A stretch of 48,108 nt of DNA from Alphaproteobacteria bacterium. GTDB lineage: Bacteria; Pseudomonadota; Alphaproteobacteria; Acetobacterales; Acetobacteraceae. This document shows positions 24,569-35,107 of this stretch, piece by piece (position 1 is the stretch's first letter; each line of letters starts with the position of its first letter). The notes beneath the pieces are model-generated. The model was not told the DNA's origin and searched no databases. It worked only from the letters and a program-made list of their open reading frames with translations. The stretch spans positions 1 to 48,108 of the forward strand of contig VGDL01000026.1 in NCBI GenBank assembly GCA_016869735.1, in the 5' to 3' direction. The translations under genes were made by a program, and so were the position numbers.

Positions 24569-26158
24569 ATGCAACGTCGGGATGTCTTCAAACTGGGTGC
24601 CGCCGCAGCCGCAACCGCGCTGCCGTCCTTCGCCATTGCCCAGCCAGCACAGAACCGCGTACTGAAAATGGTGCCGCAGGCGAATCTCACCAGCCTCGAC
24701 CCCATTTGGACCACGGCCAATATCACCCGCAATTTCGGGCATATGGTGTTTGACTCGCTCTACGGGATGGATGCGCAATTCCGCCCGCAGCCACAAATGG
24801 CGGCTGGCCATAGCAGCGATGATGGCGGGCGGAGTGTCACCATTACGCTTCGACCGGGCCTCAAATTCCATGATGGGGAGCCCGTGCGCGCGCAGGATGT
24901 GGTGCCAAGCCTGCAACGCTGGATGAAGCGCAACCCCTTCGGCCAGAAGCTTGCGACCCTCACGGATGATATTCTGGTGGTGGATGATATGCGCATCCGC
25001 TTCCGGTTGAAAAAACCCTTCCCGCTGCTATTCCATGCGCTGGCGCAGGTTTCCAATAGCCCCGCCTTCATCATGCCAGAGCGTCTGGCCAAGACCGATC
25101 CCTTCCAGCAGGTGCGTGAGGCCATCGGCTCCGGCCCCTTCCGCTTCAAGGCCAATGAATTCAATTCCGGCAGCCTCGTGGTCTATGAGCGTTTTGCCGA
25201 TTACATCCCCGTGCCATCCGGCTCACCGAGCCTGACCGCTGGGCCGAAAATCGCACATTTTGATCGCGTGGAATGGCATATCATTGTGGATGCCGCGACT
25301 GCGTCTGCTGCTTTGCAAACCGGTGAGATTGACTGGTATGAACAGCCGCCGCCGGAGGTGCAGCAATTGCTCCGCCGCAATCGGCAGGTGGTGATCGAAG
25401 CCATTGACCCGCTGCCGCTTGGAAGCATTCTGCGCGTCAATCATTTGCACCCGCCTTTCAACAATAAGGCGCTGCGTCAGGCACTGCTGCCCGCCATCAG
25501 CCAGGAAACTTTCATGCAGGCCGCCGTGGGCACAGACCCGGCGCTGTATAACACTGGCGTTGGGCTCTTCACACCCGGTACGCCGCTGGCCAATGATGCG
25601 GGCCTAGCGCCGCTCATGGGGCCGCGCAGCATTGACCGTGCGCGGGCCCTGATGCGCGAAGCGGGCTACACGAACCAGACCATGCGGCTGATTGGCCCCA
25701 CGGATATTCTCGTGCCGGCGGCACTCACGCAGGTGGGGGCCGATCTGGTGCGCCGGCTTGGCTTCAATGCTGACATCGTCTTGAGCGATTGGGGTACCAC
25801 GGTGCAGCGCCGCACCTCGCGGGAGCCGGTGGAACGGGGTGGCTGGTCCATGCTGTTCACCTCCTTCTCATCTTTTGATTTTGCCGATCCGGCGGCGCAT
25901 TTCCCGCTGCGGGGCAATGGCACCAATGCCTGGTTCGGTTGGCCGGATATCCCGAAGCTTGAGGAATTGCGCGATGCCTGGTTTGACGCGCCGGACCTTG
26001 CCGCGCAGCAGGCCATCGCGCGGGATATGCAGACGGTGGCGATGGATGAACTGCCCTATATTCCGCTTGGTTCGTACAAATCCATGACCGCCTTGCGCGC
26101 CAATCTGACCGGGCGCGTGCCGGGTCTGGCACTTTACTGGGGCATCAGGCGGGGCTGA
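24569..26158 (+). CDS. Peptide-type ABC substrate-binding protein, first of a tandem pair
   Basis: Periplasmic family-5 receptor of 529 residues. The start MQRRDVFKLGAAAAATALPS has a twin-arginine motif (RRDVFK) and cleavage near AIAQ. Landmarks are MVPQANLTSLDPIW, TLRPGLKFHDGEPVRAQDV and the domain-II strand LGSILRVNHLHPPFNNKALR. A neighbouring gene at 26362 encodes a homologue sharing VPQAN, DPIW, LRFHDGE and RAQDV blocks; the pair looks like an old tandem duplication. AAAAGGGGG supplies the ribosome-binding site. It presumably feeds the permease complex at 28-32 kb. Confidence 0.92.
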   Translation: MQRRDVFKLGAAAAATALPSFAIAQPAQNRVLKMVPQANLTSLDPIWTTANITRNFGHMVFDSLYGMDAQFRPQPQMAAGHSSDDGGRSVTITLRPGLKFHDGEPVRAQDVVPSLQRWMKRNPFGQKLATLTDDILVVDDMRIRFRLKKPFPLLFHALAQVSNSPAFIMPERLAKTDPFQQVREAIGSGPFRFKANEFNSGSLVVYERFADYIPVPSGSPSLTAGPKIAHFDRVEWHIIVDAATASAALQTGEIDWYEQPPPEVQQLLRRNRQVVIEAIDPLPLGSILRVNHLHPPFNNKALRQALLPAISQETFMQAAVGTDPALYNTGVGLFTPGTPLANDAGLAPLMGPRSIDRARALMREAGYTNQTMRLIGPTDILVPAALTQVGADLVRRLGFNADIVLSDWGTTVQRRTSREPVERGGWSMLFTSFSSFDFADPAAHFPLRGNGTNAWFGWPDIPKLEELRDAWFDAPDLAAQQAIARDMQTVAMDELPYIPLGSYKSMTALRANLTGRVPGLALYWGIRRG

Positions 26159-26281
26159 GGGGCGGGGCCGCAAGCCCTTGATGGCATGGGCCATGCATCG
26201 CCTGTGCCAAGCCAAGGAGGCCAGCCGGTCAATGGGGCTATTTGCGCCGCACTGAAAGCAGGCTAAGCGAGACCCCTTGCG

Positions 26282-26337
26282 CTGCCCTGCCTTTTGGCAA
26301 GGCAGAGTGACTTATACCTGGGCAGACTGGGCTGCCC
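26282..26337 (+). promoter_or_regulatory. Leader with two hairpins and an alternative pairing
   Basis: CTGCCTT-TTGGC-AAGGCAG (26287-26305) and GGGCAG-ACTGGG-CTGCCC (26320-26337) form two hairpins 14 nt before the Shine-Dalgarno of the second receptor gene. The upstream CTGCCC at 26282-26287 could instead pair with GGGCAG at 26320-26325, so the two structures may be exclusive. A TTATAC box (26312-26317) lies between them. The rest of the 203-nt intergenic region shows no gene. Confidence 0.4.
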
Positions 26338-26361
26338 CGAACATGAAATGGGAGACGGGTG

Positions 26362-27966
26362 ATGGATCGTAGAAATTTCCTTAAGGCAAGCGCCGGCGTC
26401 GCAGCGCTCACGGGCACGGCTGGGGTCTCAGCCCCGGCGCTGTCTCAGGGCGCTGCCGCGCGCACGCTGCGCTTTGTGCCGCAGGCCAATCTGGCCAATT
26501 TCGACCCCATCTGGGGCACGCAGTATGTGGTGCGCAATGCCGCCTGCCTGGTGTGGGACACGCTTTATGGCTTTGACGACAAGCTGGAACCGAAGCGCCA
26601 GATGGTCGAAAGCGAGGAAGTGACCGACGGCGGCAAGACCTGGACCTTCAAGTTGCGTGAGGGTTTGCGCTTTCATGATGGTGAGGCTGTCCGCGCGCAG
26701 GATGTGGCGGCCTCGCTCAACCGTTGGGCGGTGCGCGATGGCATGGGACAGATGATCCGTGCCATCCAGGAGGAGCCTGTTTCCGCGGTTGATGATCGCA
26801 CTTTCCGGTGGCGCTTGAAGTCGCCCTACCCGAAAATGCTGGTAGCGCTGGGCAAGAACAATACGCCCATGGCCTTTATCATGCCGGAACGGCTTGCGCG
26901 GACCGATCCTTTCCAGCAGGTGAGTGAGTTTGTCGGTTCCGGGCCCATGCGCTTTGTGCGCAATGAATGGGTTCCGGGTGCCAAGGCTGTCTTCACCAAG
27001 TTCGATCAATATGTTCCGCGCAATGAGCCTGCTTCCTGGCTTGCCGGCGGCAAACGCATGAATCTGGATCGTATTGAATGGATCATCATGCCGGACCCGG
27101 CCACGGCATCAGCCGCGCTCATGAATGGTGAAATTGACTGGTGGGAAAGCCCCTTGACGGATCTGGTTCCCTCGCTGCGTCGCAACCGAAATGTTCAGGT
27201 GGATATTCAGGATCCGCTTGGCAATATCGGCGCCTTCCGGTTCAACCATCTTCACGCCCCCTTCAATGATGTGCGTGCGCGCCGCGCAGTCGCGATGGCC
27301 CTCAGCCAGGATGACTACATGCGCGCTGTTGTTGGCGATGACCGGAGCCTTTGGCAGACGCTGCCGTCCTTCTTCACACCTGGGACTCCGCTCTACACGG
27401 AAGCAGGTGGCGACATCCTCAAGGGACCGCGGAATATTGAGGCGGCGCGCCGTTTGCTCGCTGAATCCGGCTATAATGGTCAGCCGATCACCGTGCTGGT
27501 GGCGCAGGATCAGGCGCCGCTGAAGGCGATGGGGGAGGTGACCAATGCATTGCTGACCTCCATCGGCATGCGTGTGGATTTTGTTGCCACCGATTGGGGT
27601 ACGGTTGGTCAACGTCGCGCATCCAAATCCCTGCCGGGCCAGGGTGGCTGGCATATCTTCCATACGTGGCACGCCGGCGCTGACTGCACCAATCCGGCAG
27701 CCTATCTTGCCCTTCGCGCCCATGGCGATGGCGCCTGGTTTGGTTGGCCCAAGGACGATGCGGTGGAAGCCGCGCGCGATAAGTGGTTTGATGCTCCGAA
27801 CCTTGACGCAGAAAAGGCAGCCGTTGCCGAGATGAATTCCGCGGCGATGAGTCATGTCACGTATCTTCCGACAGGTTTCTACAAGGTCTTCCAGGCATGG
27901 CGACGGAATGTGTCGGGCGTGATCGGCGCGCCGATACCGTTCTTCTGGAACGTTTCCAAGTCCTGA
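26362..27966 (+). CDS. Peptide-type ABC substrate-binding protein, second of a tandem pair
   Basis: Periplasmic family-5 receptor of 534 residues. DRRNFLKAS is a near-consensus Tat motif, and cleavage is likely near APALSQG. Landmarks are FVPQANLANFDPIWGTQYVV, KLREGLRFHDGEAVRAQDVA, MPERLARTDPFQQV and FRFNHLHAPFNDVRARRAVA. ATG 26362 follows GGGAGA at the right distance; GTG 26359 is an alternative. Only 27 nt separate it from the DppB-like permease, so this is probably the main receptor of the transporter, with the upstream copy widening its substrate range (inference). Confidence 0.93.
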   Translation: MDRRNFLKASAGVAALTGTAGVSAPALSQGAAARTLRFVPQANLANFDPIWGTQYVVRNAACLVWDTLYGFDDKLEPKRQMVESEEVTDGGKTWTFKLREGLRFHDGEAVRAQDVAASLNRWAVRDGMGQMIRAIQEEPVSAVDDRTFRWRLKSPYPKMLVALGKNNTPMAFIMPERLARTDPFQQVSEFVGSGPMRFVRNEWVPGAKAVFTKFDQYVPRNEPASWLAGGKRMNLDRIEWIIMPDPATASAALMNGEIDWWESPLTDLVPSLRRNRNVQVDIQDPLGNIGAFRFNHLHAPFNDVRARRAVAMALSQDDYMRAVVGDDRSLWQTLPSFFTPGTPLYTEAGGDILKGPRNIEAARRLLAESGYNGQPITVLVAQDQAPLKAMGEVTNALLTSIGMRVDFVATDWGTVGQRRASKSLPGQGGWHIFHTWHAGADCTNPAAYLALRAHGDGAWFGWPKDDAVEAARDKWFDAPNLDAEKAAVAEMNSAAMSHVTYLPTGFYKVFQAWRRNVSGVIGAPIPFFWNVSKS

Positions 27967-27993
27967 CAGTAACAGTATAGGTAAATCGGGATC

Positions 27994-28935
27994 ATGCTCG
28001 CCTATATCGTCCGACGCGTCTTGGCCACCATTCCGGTGATGGCCTTTGTCGCGCTATTTGTCTTCAGCCTGCTCTATGTCGCGCCGGGTGATCCGGCCGC
28101 GGTCATTGCGGGCGATCAGGCGACACCTGCAGATGTGGAACGCATCCGCGCCAGCCTTGGCCTCGACCGGCCATTCTTGATCCGGTTCGGGGAATGGGTC
28201 TGGCGTATTCTTCAGGGTGATCTCGGCGTTTCGATTTTTACCAACCTGCCGGTGGCAACCATGATCCAGCAGCGTATTGAACCTACGCTGTCGCTCATGA
28301 TCATCACCCTCATCCTGGCGGTTTCGGTCGCCATCCCGATGGGGGTGATCGCCGCCTGGAAGCAGGGCACGGTGATTGACCGCACGGTGATGGGCTTTGC
28401 CGTGCTCGGCTTTTCCGTCCCCGTCTTTGTGGTCGGCTATGTGCTGGCCTATATCTTTGCGCTGGAACTCGATTGGGTGCCGGTGCAGGGATATACGCCA
28501 ATCAAGCAGGGTTTCTGGCCCTGGTTTCAAAATTTGATCCTGCCGGCCATTGCGCTGGGAACAGTCTATATTGCGCTGATCGCACGCATCACGCGCGCGA
28601 CCATGCTGGAAGTGCTGCAACAGGATTACATCCGCACTGCCCGCGCCAAGGGTGCCGGGCAGCGCAATATCCTGTTCCTGCATGCTTTGAAGAATGCCGC
28701 CGTGCCGATTGTCACCGTGATCGGGATCGGCATTGCGCTGCTGATTGGCGGCGCGGTGGTGACGGAAAGCGTCTTTGCCATTCCGGGCCTTGGGCGGCTC
28801 ACGGTTGATGCCATTCTGCGGCGAGACTACCCGGTCATTCAGGGCGTCGTGCTGCTGTTTTCCTTTGTCTATGTGCTGGTGAATCTCATGATTGACCTGC
28901 TCTATACCATTCTGGACCCGAGGATCAGATACTGA
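27994..28935 (+). CDS. Peptide-type ABC permease (DppB-like), second system
   Basis: Permease of 313 residues. N-terminus MLAYIVRRVLATIPVMAFVA and periplasmic APGDPAAVIAGDQAT are typical. The EAA loop is AKGAGQRNILFLHALKNAAV, followed by GGAVVTESVFAIPGLGRLTV. The stop shares one base with the start of the DppC-like gene (TGATG). Confidence 0.94.
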   Translation: MLAYIVRRVLATIPVMAFVALFVFSLLYVAPGDPAAVIAGDQATPADVERIRASLGLDRPFLIRFGEWVWRILQGDLGVSIFTNLPVATMIQQRIEPTLSLMIITLILAVSVAIPMGVIAAWKQGTVIDRTVMGFAVLGFSVPVFVVGYVLAYIFALELDWVPVQGYTPIKQGFWPWFQNLILPAIALGTVYIALIARITRATMLEVLQQDYIRTARAKGAGQRNILFLHALKNAAVPIVTVIGIGIALLIGGAVVTESVFAIPGLGRLTVDAILRRDYPVIQGVVLLFSFVYVLVNLMIDLLYTILDPRIRY

Positions 28936-29861
28936 TGTCCGCCTCCATCCTCGACCCCAAGGGCATCACCGCCGCGAATGTCGCGGTGGCGCCGACGCTG
29001 CCCGACATCATGCCGCCGGTCAGGGCGCGTGGCGGGTTTTTCGGCTTCATGCGGCGTAACCCGGCGATTGCCATTGGCGGATCGCTGGTCACGCTCATGG
29101 TGCTGGTCGCGATTTTTGCGCCCTTGCTGTTCACCACGGACCCGACAGCCTTGGCCCCCGCGCGGCGTACGCGTGAACCCTCGGCGATGTATTGGTTCGG
29201 TACGGATATGCTGGGCCGCGATATCTATTCGCGTGTGCTCTACGGCGCGCGGGTGTCGCTGCTGGTCGGGTTTTCGGTGGCGGTGCTGGCTTCCATCATC
29301 GGCCTGACGATTGGCATGATCTCTGGCTTCATCCGCTGGGCCGATAGCATCATCATGCGCGTGATGGATGGCATGATGTCCATCCCGCCGATCCTGCTCG
29401 CCATTGCGCTCATGGCACTGACACGCGGTTCGGTGCAGAACGTGATCATCGCCATCACCATTGCGGAAATCCCGCGCGTGTCGCGCCTGGTGCGCGGCGT
29501 GGTGCTTTCGCTCCGTGAGCAGCCCTATGTGGATGCGGCGGTGGCAGCGGGCACACGCACACCAGTGATCATTTGGCGCCATATTCTGCCGAATACACTA
29601 GCACCCATCACCGTGCAGGCTACCTATATCTGTGCGTCCGCGATGATTGTGGAAAGCATCCTGTCCTTCATCGGGGCCGGCACGCCGCCCATCATCCCAT
29701 CCTGGGGGAATATCATGGCCGAAGGCCGTGCGCTCTGGCAGGTGAAGCCCTATATCGTCTTCTTTCCCGCCATCTTTCTGTCCATCACCGTGCTTGCCGT
29801 GAACCTGCTCGGCGATGGTCTTCGGGATGCGCTCGACCCGCGCATGGCAAAGAGGCTCTGA
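28935..29861 (+). CDS. Peptide-type ABC permease (DppC-like), second system
   Basis: Permease of 308 residues. A hydrophilic N-terminal tail of about 35 residues precedes the first helix (AIGGSLVTLMVLVAIFAPLL). The signature YWFGTDMLGRDIYSRVLYGA and EAA loop AAVAAGTRTPVIIWRHILPN are present, as is the terminal SFIGAGTPPIIPSWGNIMAE block. One-base overlap with dppB; 3 nt to the next ATPase gene. Confidence 0.94.
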   Translation: MSASILDPKGITAANVAVAPTLPDIMPPVRARGGFFGFMRRNPAIAIGGSLVTLMVLVAIFAPLLFTTDPTALAPARRTREPSAMYWFGTDMLGRDIYSRVLYGARVSLLVGFSVAVLASIIGLTIGMISGFIRWADSIIMRVMDGMMSIPPILLAIALMALTRGSVQNVIIAITIAEIPRVSRLVRGVVLSLREQPYVDAAVAAGTRTPVIIWRHILPNTLAPITVQATYICASAMIVESILSFIGAGTPPIIPSWGNIMAEGRALWQVKPYIVFFPAIFLSITVLAVNLLGDGLRDALDPRMAKRL

Positions 29862-29864
29862 CCC

Positions 29865-30854
29865 ATGGCGATGCTCGAAGTTGACAATCTGCAAACCCAT
29901 TTCCGCACGCCCGATGGCATCAATCGGGCGGTGGATGGCGTTTCCTTTCATGTCGAGGCTGGCGAGACACTCGCCATTGTGGGCGAAAGTGGTTGCGGCA
30001 AATCCGTCACTGCGATGTCCATCCTGCGCCTGATCCCGGAACCGCCCGGCAAGCTTGCCGGCGCCATCCGTTTCAATGGCAAGAACCTGCTTGAACTCTC
30101 AGAACCCGCAATGCGCGACATTCGCGGCAATGAGATCAGCATGATCTTCCAGGAACCGATGACGTCACTGAACCCGGTGCTGACGGTGGGCCGCCAGATT
30201 GGCGAGACGCTGCGCCTCCATCAAGGCATGTCGGCGCAGCAGGCGGAAGACCGTGCGGTGGAGATGCTGAAGCTGGTCGGCATTCCGGAAGCCGAACGCC
30301 GCGTGAAGGAATATCCGCACCAGCTTTCGGGCGGCATGCGCCAGCGCGTGATGATTGCCATCGCACTCGCCTGCAACCCGAAGCTGCTGATTGCCGATGA
30401 ACCGACCACGGCCTTGGATGTGACCATCCAGGCGCAAATCCTCGATCTGATGCGCGACCTCAAGCATCGCGTCGGTGCCGCCATTGTGCTGATCACGCAT
30501 GACCTTGGCGTGGTGGCGGAAGTGGCTGAACGCGTCGTGGTCATGTATGCTGGGCGCAAGGTGGAAGAAGCCAAGGTCGGGCCCTTGTTCCGTAATCCGC
30601 GTCACCCCTATACCCAGGGCTTGCTGGGGTCCGTGCCGAAGCTTGGGTCTTCGCTTGATGGGACGGAAACCCGTTTGCAGGAAATCCCTGGCCTGGTGCC
30701 AAGCCTCAAGCAGAAGTTGCAAGGCTGCGTTTTTGCCAGCCGCTGCACCTATGCCACCGATCTTTGTCGCAGCGTCGCGCCGGGCCTCGAAGAAAAGGCG
30801 CCCGGCCATATCGTCGCCTGTCATTACGCCGTGAAGGAGGCCGCCGCGGCATGA
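29865..30854 (+). CDS. Peptide ABC transporter ATPase (DppD-like), second system
   Basis: ATPase of 329 residues. Walker [10 protein letters not shown]-loop [20 protein letters not shown], signature [16 protein letters not shown], Walker [14 protein letters not shown], and C-terminal Cys pattern [14 protein letters not shown]. It resembles the DppD-like gene at 7325, so the two operons are probably related copies with different gene order (D-F-A-B-C against A-A-B-C-D-F). ATGA overlap with the next gene. Confidence 0.94.
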   Translation: MAMLEVDNLQTHFRTPDGINRAVDGVSFHVEAGETLAIVGESGCGKSVTAMSILRLIPEPPGKLAGAIRFNGKNLLELSEPAMRDIRGNEISMIFQEPMTSLNPVLTVGRQIGETLRLHQGMSAQQAEDRAVEMLKLVGIPEAERRVKEYPHQLSGGMRQRVMIAIALACNPKLLIADEPTTALDVTIQAQILDLMRDLKHRVGAAIVLITHDLGVVAEVAERVVVMYAGRKVEEAKVGPLFRNPRHPYTQGLLGSVPKLGSSLDGTETRLQEIPGLVPSLKQKLQGCVFASRCTYATDLCRSVAPGLEEKAPGHIVACHYAVKEAAAA

Positions 30855-31882
30855 GCACGCCTCTGCTCGAGGTCAATGACCTCAAGAAACATTTCCCGAT
30901 CCGCGCCGGCTTCCTGGGCGGCGTCACCGGCCATGTCTATGCGGTGGATGGCATTTCCTTTTCCATCACGAAGGGGGAGACGCTATCGCTGGTGGGTGAA
31001 TCCGGCTGCGGCAAATCCACCGTCGGCAAGGCCATTCTGCGCCTGTTCGATATTACCGGCGGGCAGGTAACCTTGGACGGCACCCGCATTGATGACATGC
31101 CGGCCAGCACCTTGCGCCCGCTACGCCGGCGCATGCAGGTGGTGTTTCAGGACCCCTATTCCTCGCTCAATCCGCGCATGCGGGTGCGCGATATCCTGGC
31201 CGAGCCGATCCGCAATTTCGGCCTGGCCAAGGATGCCGCTGACCTTGAAAAGCGCGTCGGCGATCTGATGGACCGTGTGCGCCTGCCGCGTGATGCCGTT
31301 GGGCGCTGGCCGCATGAATTCTCGGGCGGGCAGCGCCAGCGCATCGGTATCGCCCGCGCCCTCGCCGCCGAACCCGATCTGATCATATGCGATGAGGCGG
31401 TCTCGGCGCTGGATGTCTCCGTCAAGGCGCAGATCGTGAACCTGTTGCAGGATTTGCAGAAGGATCTCGGCCTCGCGTTGCTGTTCATCAGCCATGATTT
31501 GGCGATTGTGGAACACATGACGCATCGCGTGGCGGTCATGTATCTCGGCAAGATTGTGGAAGTGGCGCCGAAGCGCGAATTGTTTGCCGCACCCAAGCAC
31601 CCCTATACGGAAGCGCTGCTTTCCGCCGTGCCGGTACCCGAACCCGGCGCACAGCGTGAACGCATCATCCTGAAGGGCGATGTGCCTAGCCCGATCAACC
31701 CGCCCAAGGGCTGCCGCTTCCACACGCGCTGCCCCTATGCCTTTGATCGCTGCCGGCAGGATGAACCAGCGCTCCGCCAGACAGAGCCTGGCCATTGGTC
31801 CGCCTGCCATTTGCATGACCGCCCGGCGGCGGAAAACCCGCTGGCCGGGGCCAAGGGCGCGGCGCTGATCGCCAAGCACTGA
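30851..31882 (+). CDS. Peptide ABC transporter ATPase (DppF-like), second system
   Basis: ATPase of 343 residues, starting at ATG 30851 ([20 protein letters not shown]), which overlaps the upstream stop as ATGA; a longer reading from 30764 is an artefact. Walker [19 protein letters not shown]-loop [16 protein letters not shown], signature [16 protein letters not shown], Walker [14 protein letters not shown]. Here the usual Asp-Glu-Pro is Asp-Glu-Ala, a tolerated change. C-terminal Cys block [15 protein letters not shown] terminator follows 8 nt after the stop. Confidence 0.93.
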   Translation: MSTPLLEVNDLKKHFPIRAGFLGGVTGHVYAVDGISFSITKGETLSLVGESGCGKSTVGKAILRLFDITGGQVTLDGTRIDDMPASTLRPLRRRMQVVFQDPYSSLNPRMRVRDILAEPIRNFGLAKDAADLEKRVGDLMDRVRLPRDAVGRWPHEFSGGQRQRIGIARALAAEPDLIICDEAVSALDVSVKAQIVNLLQDLQKDLGLALLFISHDLAIVEHMTHRVAVMYLGKIVEVAPKRELFAAPKHPYTEALLSAVPVPEPGAQRERIILKGDVPSPINPPKGCRFHTRCPYAFDRCRQDEPALRQTEPGHWSACHLHDRPAAENPLAGAKGAALIAKH

Positions 31883-31890
31883 AGCGCCAT

Positions 31891-31918
31891 GCGCCCCCTT
31901 GCCCAGGGGCGCTTTCTT
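31891..31918 (+). terminator. Terminator of the second peptide transporter operon
   Basis: GCGCCCC (31891-31897) and GGGGCGC (31906-31912) form a 7-bp stem with an 8-nt loop, followed by TTTCTTC. Confidence 0.82.
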
Positions 31919-32034
31919 CGTGCATGGTTTCGCTCGGATAAGCTTGACGAAGCCCCACCGCCAAGGTGAGGCTTCGGGTCGAAACAACCCCTGGCGCAAA
32001 TGCCTGGGCAGAAACACTGATTGGGAGATGCGCT

Positions 32035-32538
32035 ATGCCGCAGGTGACACTGACCGTGAACGGTCAAACCCACACGGCCGAGGTTGAAGGCCGCACGCTT
32101 CTGGTGGAATTGCTGCGCGACAAGCTGCGCATGACCGGCACCCATGTCGGCTGCGACACCAGCCAATGCGGTGCTTGTGTGGTGCATGTGAATGGCGAAA
32201 GCGTGAAATCCTGCACAACGCTGGCCGTGATGTGCAATGGCGCGAATATCTCCACCATTGAAGGTCTCGCCGCCGCCGATGGCACGCTGCATGTGATGCA
32301 GGAAGCCTTCCGCGAATACCACGCGCTGCAATGCGGTTTCTGCACGCCGGGGATGGTCATGAGCGCGATTGACCTGGTGAACAAGCACCCGAATGGCCTC
32401 ACGGAACAGCAAATCCGTGAAGGGCTGGAAGGCAACCTCTGCCGCTGCACCGGCTATCACAATATCGTCAAGGCCATCGCGGCGGCGGCGGAAGTGATGC
32501 AGGGCAAGCGGAGCGAAATGGCGCGCGCCGCTGACTAA
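32035..32538 (+). CDS. Molybdenum hydroxylase 2Fe-2S subunit (CoxS-like)
   Basis: Small iron-sulfur subunit of a xanthine oxidase-family enzyme, 167 residues. The plant-type ferredoxin cluster uses Cys40, Cys45, Cys48 and Cys60 ([10 protein letters not shown] and SC). The second cluster, in the helical domain, uses Cys100, Cys103, Cys136 and Cys138 (CGFCTPGM and [10 protein letters not shown]). It passes electrons from the molybdenum site to FAD. GGGAG at 32023-32027 precedes ATG 32035. It is separated by 166 nt from the large subunit, unlike the tight spacing elsewhere. Confidence 0.95.
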   Translation: MPQVTLTVNGQTHTAEVEGRTLLVELLRDKLRMTGTHVGCDTSQCGACVVHVNGESVKSCTTLAVMCNGANISTIEGLAAADGTLHVMQEAFREYHALQCGFCTPGMVMSAIDLVNKHPNGLTEQQIREGLEGNLCRCTGYHNIVKAIAAAAEVMQGKRSEMARAAD

Positions 32539-32603
32539 AAGGGCAGGGGCATAGCGTGATCCGTATGACGTATCCCGCTGCCTCTTGCTTTGAGCGACTG
32601 ATT

Positions 32604-32620
32604 CACCGCTCCGGTGTTTT
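32604..32620 (+). terminator. Weak intrinsic terminator or attenuator between small and large subunits
   Basis: CACCG-CTC-CGGTG (32604-32616) is followed by TTTT. The stem is only 5 bp, so partial termination is more likely than complete. A TTCGAC box at 32652-32657 and AT-rich DNA just before the large-subunit gene could hold a second promoter. Confidence 0.4.
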
Positions 32621-32704
32621 CACCTTCGCGGATCAGGCGCTACCCCGCCTTTTCGACCGTAAAAAGTCGCACTTAAACAATTGGTTTGATGGGAGGCGTA
32701 AAAA

Positions 32705-35095
32705 ATGAACGTGGTCACACCGTTTGAAGGCATCGGCGCCAGCGTCCGCCGTAAGGAAGATTTCCGCTTCCTCCAGGGCCGAGGCGCCTATACGGATGAT
32801 GCGGAAAAGCCTGGGCAGCTATACGCCTGGATCCTGCGCAGCCCGCATGCCCATGCGCGCGTCAAATCCGTCGATACCACGGCGGCGGCTTCCATGCCCG
32901 GTGTGGTGGAAATCTATACCGGCGCCGATATGGCGAAGGATGGCGTGGGTGGCCTGCCTTGCGGCTGGCAAATCCACAATAAGGATGGTTCGCCCATGGC
33001 CGAACCGCTGCACCCCGTGCTGGCTCATGACAAGGTGCGCCATGTAGGCGACCCGGTGGCCGTTGCCATTGCCGCGACCCGCCAGCAGGCACGCGATGCC
33101 GCCGAAGCCGTTGTGGTTGACTATGATGTACTGCCCGCCGCCGCCACCATGGCAGCCGCGCTGAAGCCCGGCGCCGCCGCCATTCATGATGGTGTGGCAG
33201 GGAACCTTTGCTATGATTGGCACATTGGCGACAAGGCCGTTGTGGATGCTGCCTTCGCCGGCGCCGCGCATGTGGTGAAATTCGATCTGGTGAATAACCG
33301 CCTGATCCCGAATGCCATGGAACCCCGTTCTGCGCTCGGCGAGTTTGATCGCACCACGGGCGATTACACCCTCACCACCACCAGCCAGAACCCGCATGTC
33401 ATTCGCCTGCTGATGGGCGCGCATGTGCTGCATTTACCGGAATCGAAGTTGCGCGTGATCGCGCCTGATGTCGGCGGCGGTTTCGGCAGCAAGATCTATC
33501 ACTACGCCGAAGAAGCTATCGTCACCTGGTCCGCCGGCAAGCTTGGCCGCCCGGTGCGCTGGACCGCGGATCGCACAGAAAGCTTCATGTCGGACGCCCA
33601 TGGGCGCGACCATGTCTCCCACACTGAATTGGCGCTGGATGCCAATGGCAAGATCCTGGGGCTGCGCGTTTCAACCCAGGCCAATATGGGCGCTTATCTC
33701 TCCACCTTTGCGCCCTGCGTGCCGACCTATCTCTACGCGACACTTCTTGCCGGTGTGTACACCACGCCGGTGATTTATTGCGAGGTGAAGGCGGTTTTCA
33801 CCAATACCGTGCCGGTAGATGCCTATCGCGGCGCGGGCCGCCCGGAAGCAACCTTCCTGCTGGAACGCCTGATGGATGTGGCCGCGAAGCAAACCGGCAT
33901 TGATAGGGTGGAACTCCGTCGGCGGAACTTCATCCAGCCTGACCAATTCCCCTATCAAACACCGGTCGCGCTGCAATATGACAGCGGCAATTACCACGCG
34001 ACACTTGACCAAGCGATCGCATCTGCCGATTGGGCCGGTTTCCCGGCGCGTCGTGCGGAAGCCGCCAAGCGCGGTAAGCTGCGCGGCATTGGTTGCTCCA
34101 CCTATCTGGAAGCCTGCGGCATCGCGCCTTCCGCCGTGGTCGGCAGCCTTGGTGCGCGCGCCGGGCTTTATGAAGTGGGCACCATTCGCGTCCATCCAAC
34201 CGGCAGCGTCACGGTGCTGACCGGCGCGCATAGCCACGGCCAGGGGCATGAGACCACCTTCGCGCAATTGGTCGCTGACAAGCTCGGCGTGCCGGTGGCG
34301 CAGGTTGATATCGTGCATGGCGATACCGCCAAGGTGCCCTTCGGTATGGGCACCTACGGGTCACGCAGCTTGGCCGTTGGTGGCAGCGCCATGATGAAGG
34401 CGATGGATAAGATCATCGCCAAGGGTAAGCGCATTGCGGCGCATCTGATGGAAGCCTCGGTCGATGATATCGAATTTGATCGTGGCACTTTCCGCGTGGC
34501 CGGCACGGACAAGACCAAGGCGCTGGTGGATATCAGCGTTGCCGCCTATGTGCCGCATAATTACCCGATCGAGGAATTGGAACCGGGCCTCGAAGAAACC
34601 GCCTTCTATGATCCGAAGAACTTCACCTATCCGGGCGGCTGCCACATCGCGGAAGTGGAAATTGATCCGGAGACTGGCCGCGCTGCCGTGGTGAATTTCA
34701 CCGCCGTGGATGATGTGGGTCGCGTGATCAACCCGATGATCGTGGAAGGCCAGGTGCAGGGCGGCGTCGCGCAAGGGATCGGGCAGGCCTTGCTTGAAAC
34801 CTGCGTCTATGACGCGGATGGCCAGCTGCTGTCCGGTTCCATGATGGATTACACCATGCCAAGGGCGGATGATCTGCCGCCCGTTTCGGTCGCAACCCAC
34901 ACAACGCTTTGTACCCATAACCCGCTTGGGGTGAAGGGCTGCGGCGAGGTGGGGGCCATTGGCTCACCGCCTGCCGTGATCAATGCGGTGGTGGATGCGC
35001 TGTCCGATTATGGCGTGGCGCATGTCGAAATGCCGGCAACCCCGGCAAAACTCTGGCAGATCATCAATAGCGGCCGCCGCGCGGCGGCAGAATAA
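32705..35095 (+). CDS. Molybdenum hydroxylase large subunit (form II CoxL-like)
   Basis: Molybdopterin-cytosine-dinucleotide-binding catalytic subunit, 796 residues. The N-terminal hammerhead domain starts [20 protein letters not shown]. The active-site loop is AYRGAGR (residues 373-379), the form II signature, in place of the AYxCSFR loop of true CO dehydrogenases. The cofactor-binding block is [11 protein letters not shown], and the predicted catalytic Glu748 lies in [12 protein letters not shown]. This means the enzyme probably hydroxylates an aldehyde, purine or N-heterocycle and not CO. A GGGAGG site lies 9 nt upstream. No coxDEFG-type maturation genes are in the window. Confidence 0.94.
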   Translation: MNVVTPFEGIGASVRRKEDFRFLQGRGAYTDDAEKPGQLYAWILRSPHAHARVKSVDTTAAASMPGVVEIYTGADMAKDGVGGLPCGWQIHNKDGSPMAEPLHPVLAHDKVRHVGDPVAVAIAATRQQARDAAEAVVVDYDVLPAAATMAAALKPGAAAIHDGVAGNLCYDWHIGDKAVVDAAFAGAAHVVKFDLVNNRLIPNAMEPRSALGEFDRTTGDYTLTTTSQNPHVIRLLMGAHVLHLPESKLRVIAPDVGGGFGSKIYHYAEEAIVTWSAGKLGRPVRWTADRTESFMSDAHGRDHVSHTELALDANGKILGLRVSTQANMGAYLSTFAPCVPTYLYATLLAGVYTTPVIYCEVKAVFTNTVPVDAYRGAGRPEATFLLERLMDVAAKQTGIDRVELRRRNFIQPDQFPYQTPVALQYDSGNYHATLDQAIASADWAGFPARRAEAAKRGKLRGIGCSTYLEACGIAPSAVVGSLGARAGLYEVGTIRVHPTGSVTVLTGAHSHGQGHETTFAQLVADKLGVPVAQVDIVHGDTAKVPFGMGTYGSRSLAVGGSAMMKAMDKIIAKGKRIAAHLMEASVDDIEFDRGTFRVAGTDKTKALVDISVAAYVPHNYPIEELEPGLEETAFYDPKNFTYPGGCHIAEVEIDPETGRAAVVNFTAVDDVGRVINPMIVEGQVQGGVAQGIGQALLETCVYDADGQLLSGSMMDYTMPRADDLPPVSVATHTTLCTHNPLGVKGCGEVGAIGSPPAVINAVVDALSDYGVAHVEMPATPAKLWQIINSGRRAAAE

Positions 35096-35107
35096 GGGAC
35101 CATAGCC

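Noticed and set aside
32705-35095. Aerobic CO dehydrogenase (form I CoxL)
   Set aside because: The active-site loop is AYRGAGR, without the Cys of the AYxCSFR loop, so CO oxidation is not supported.
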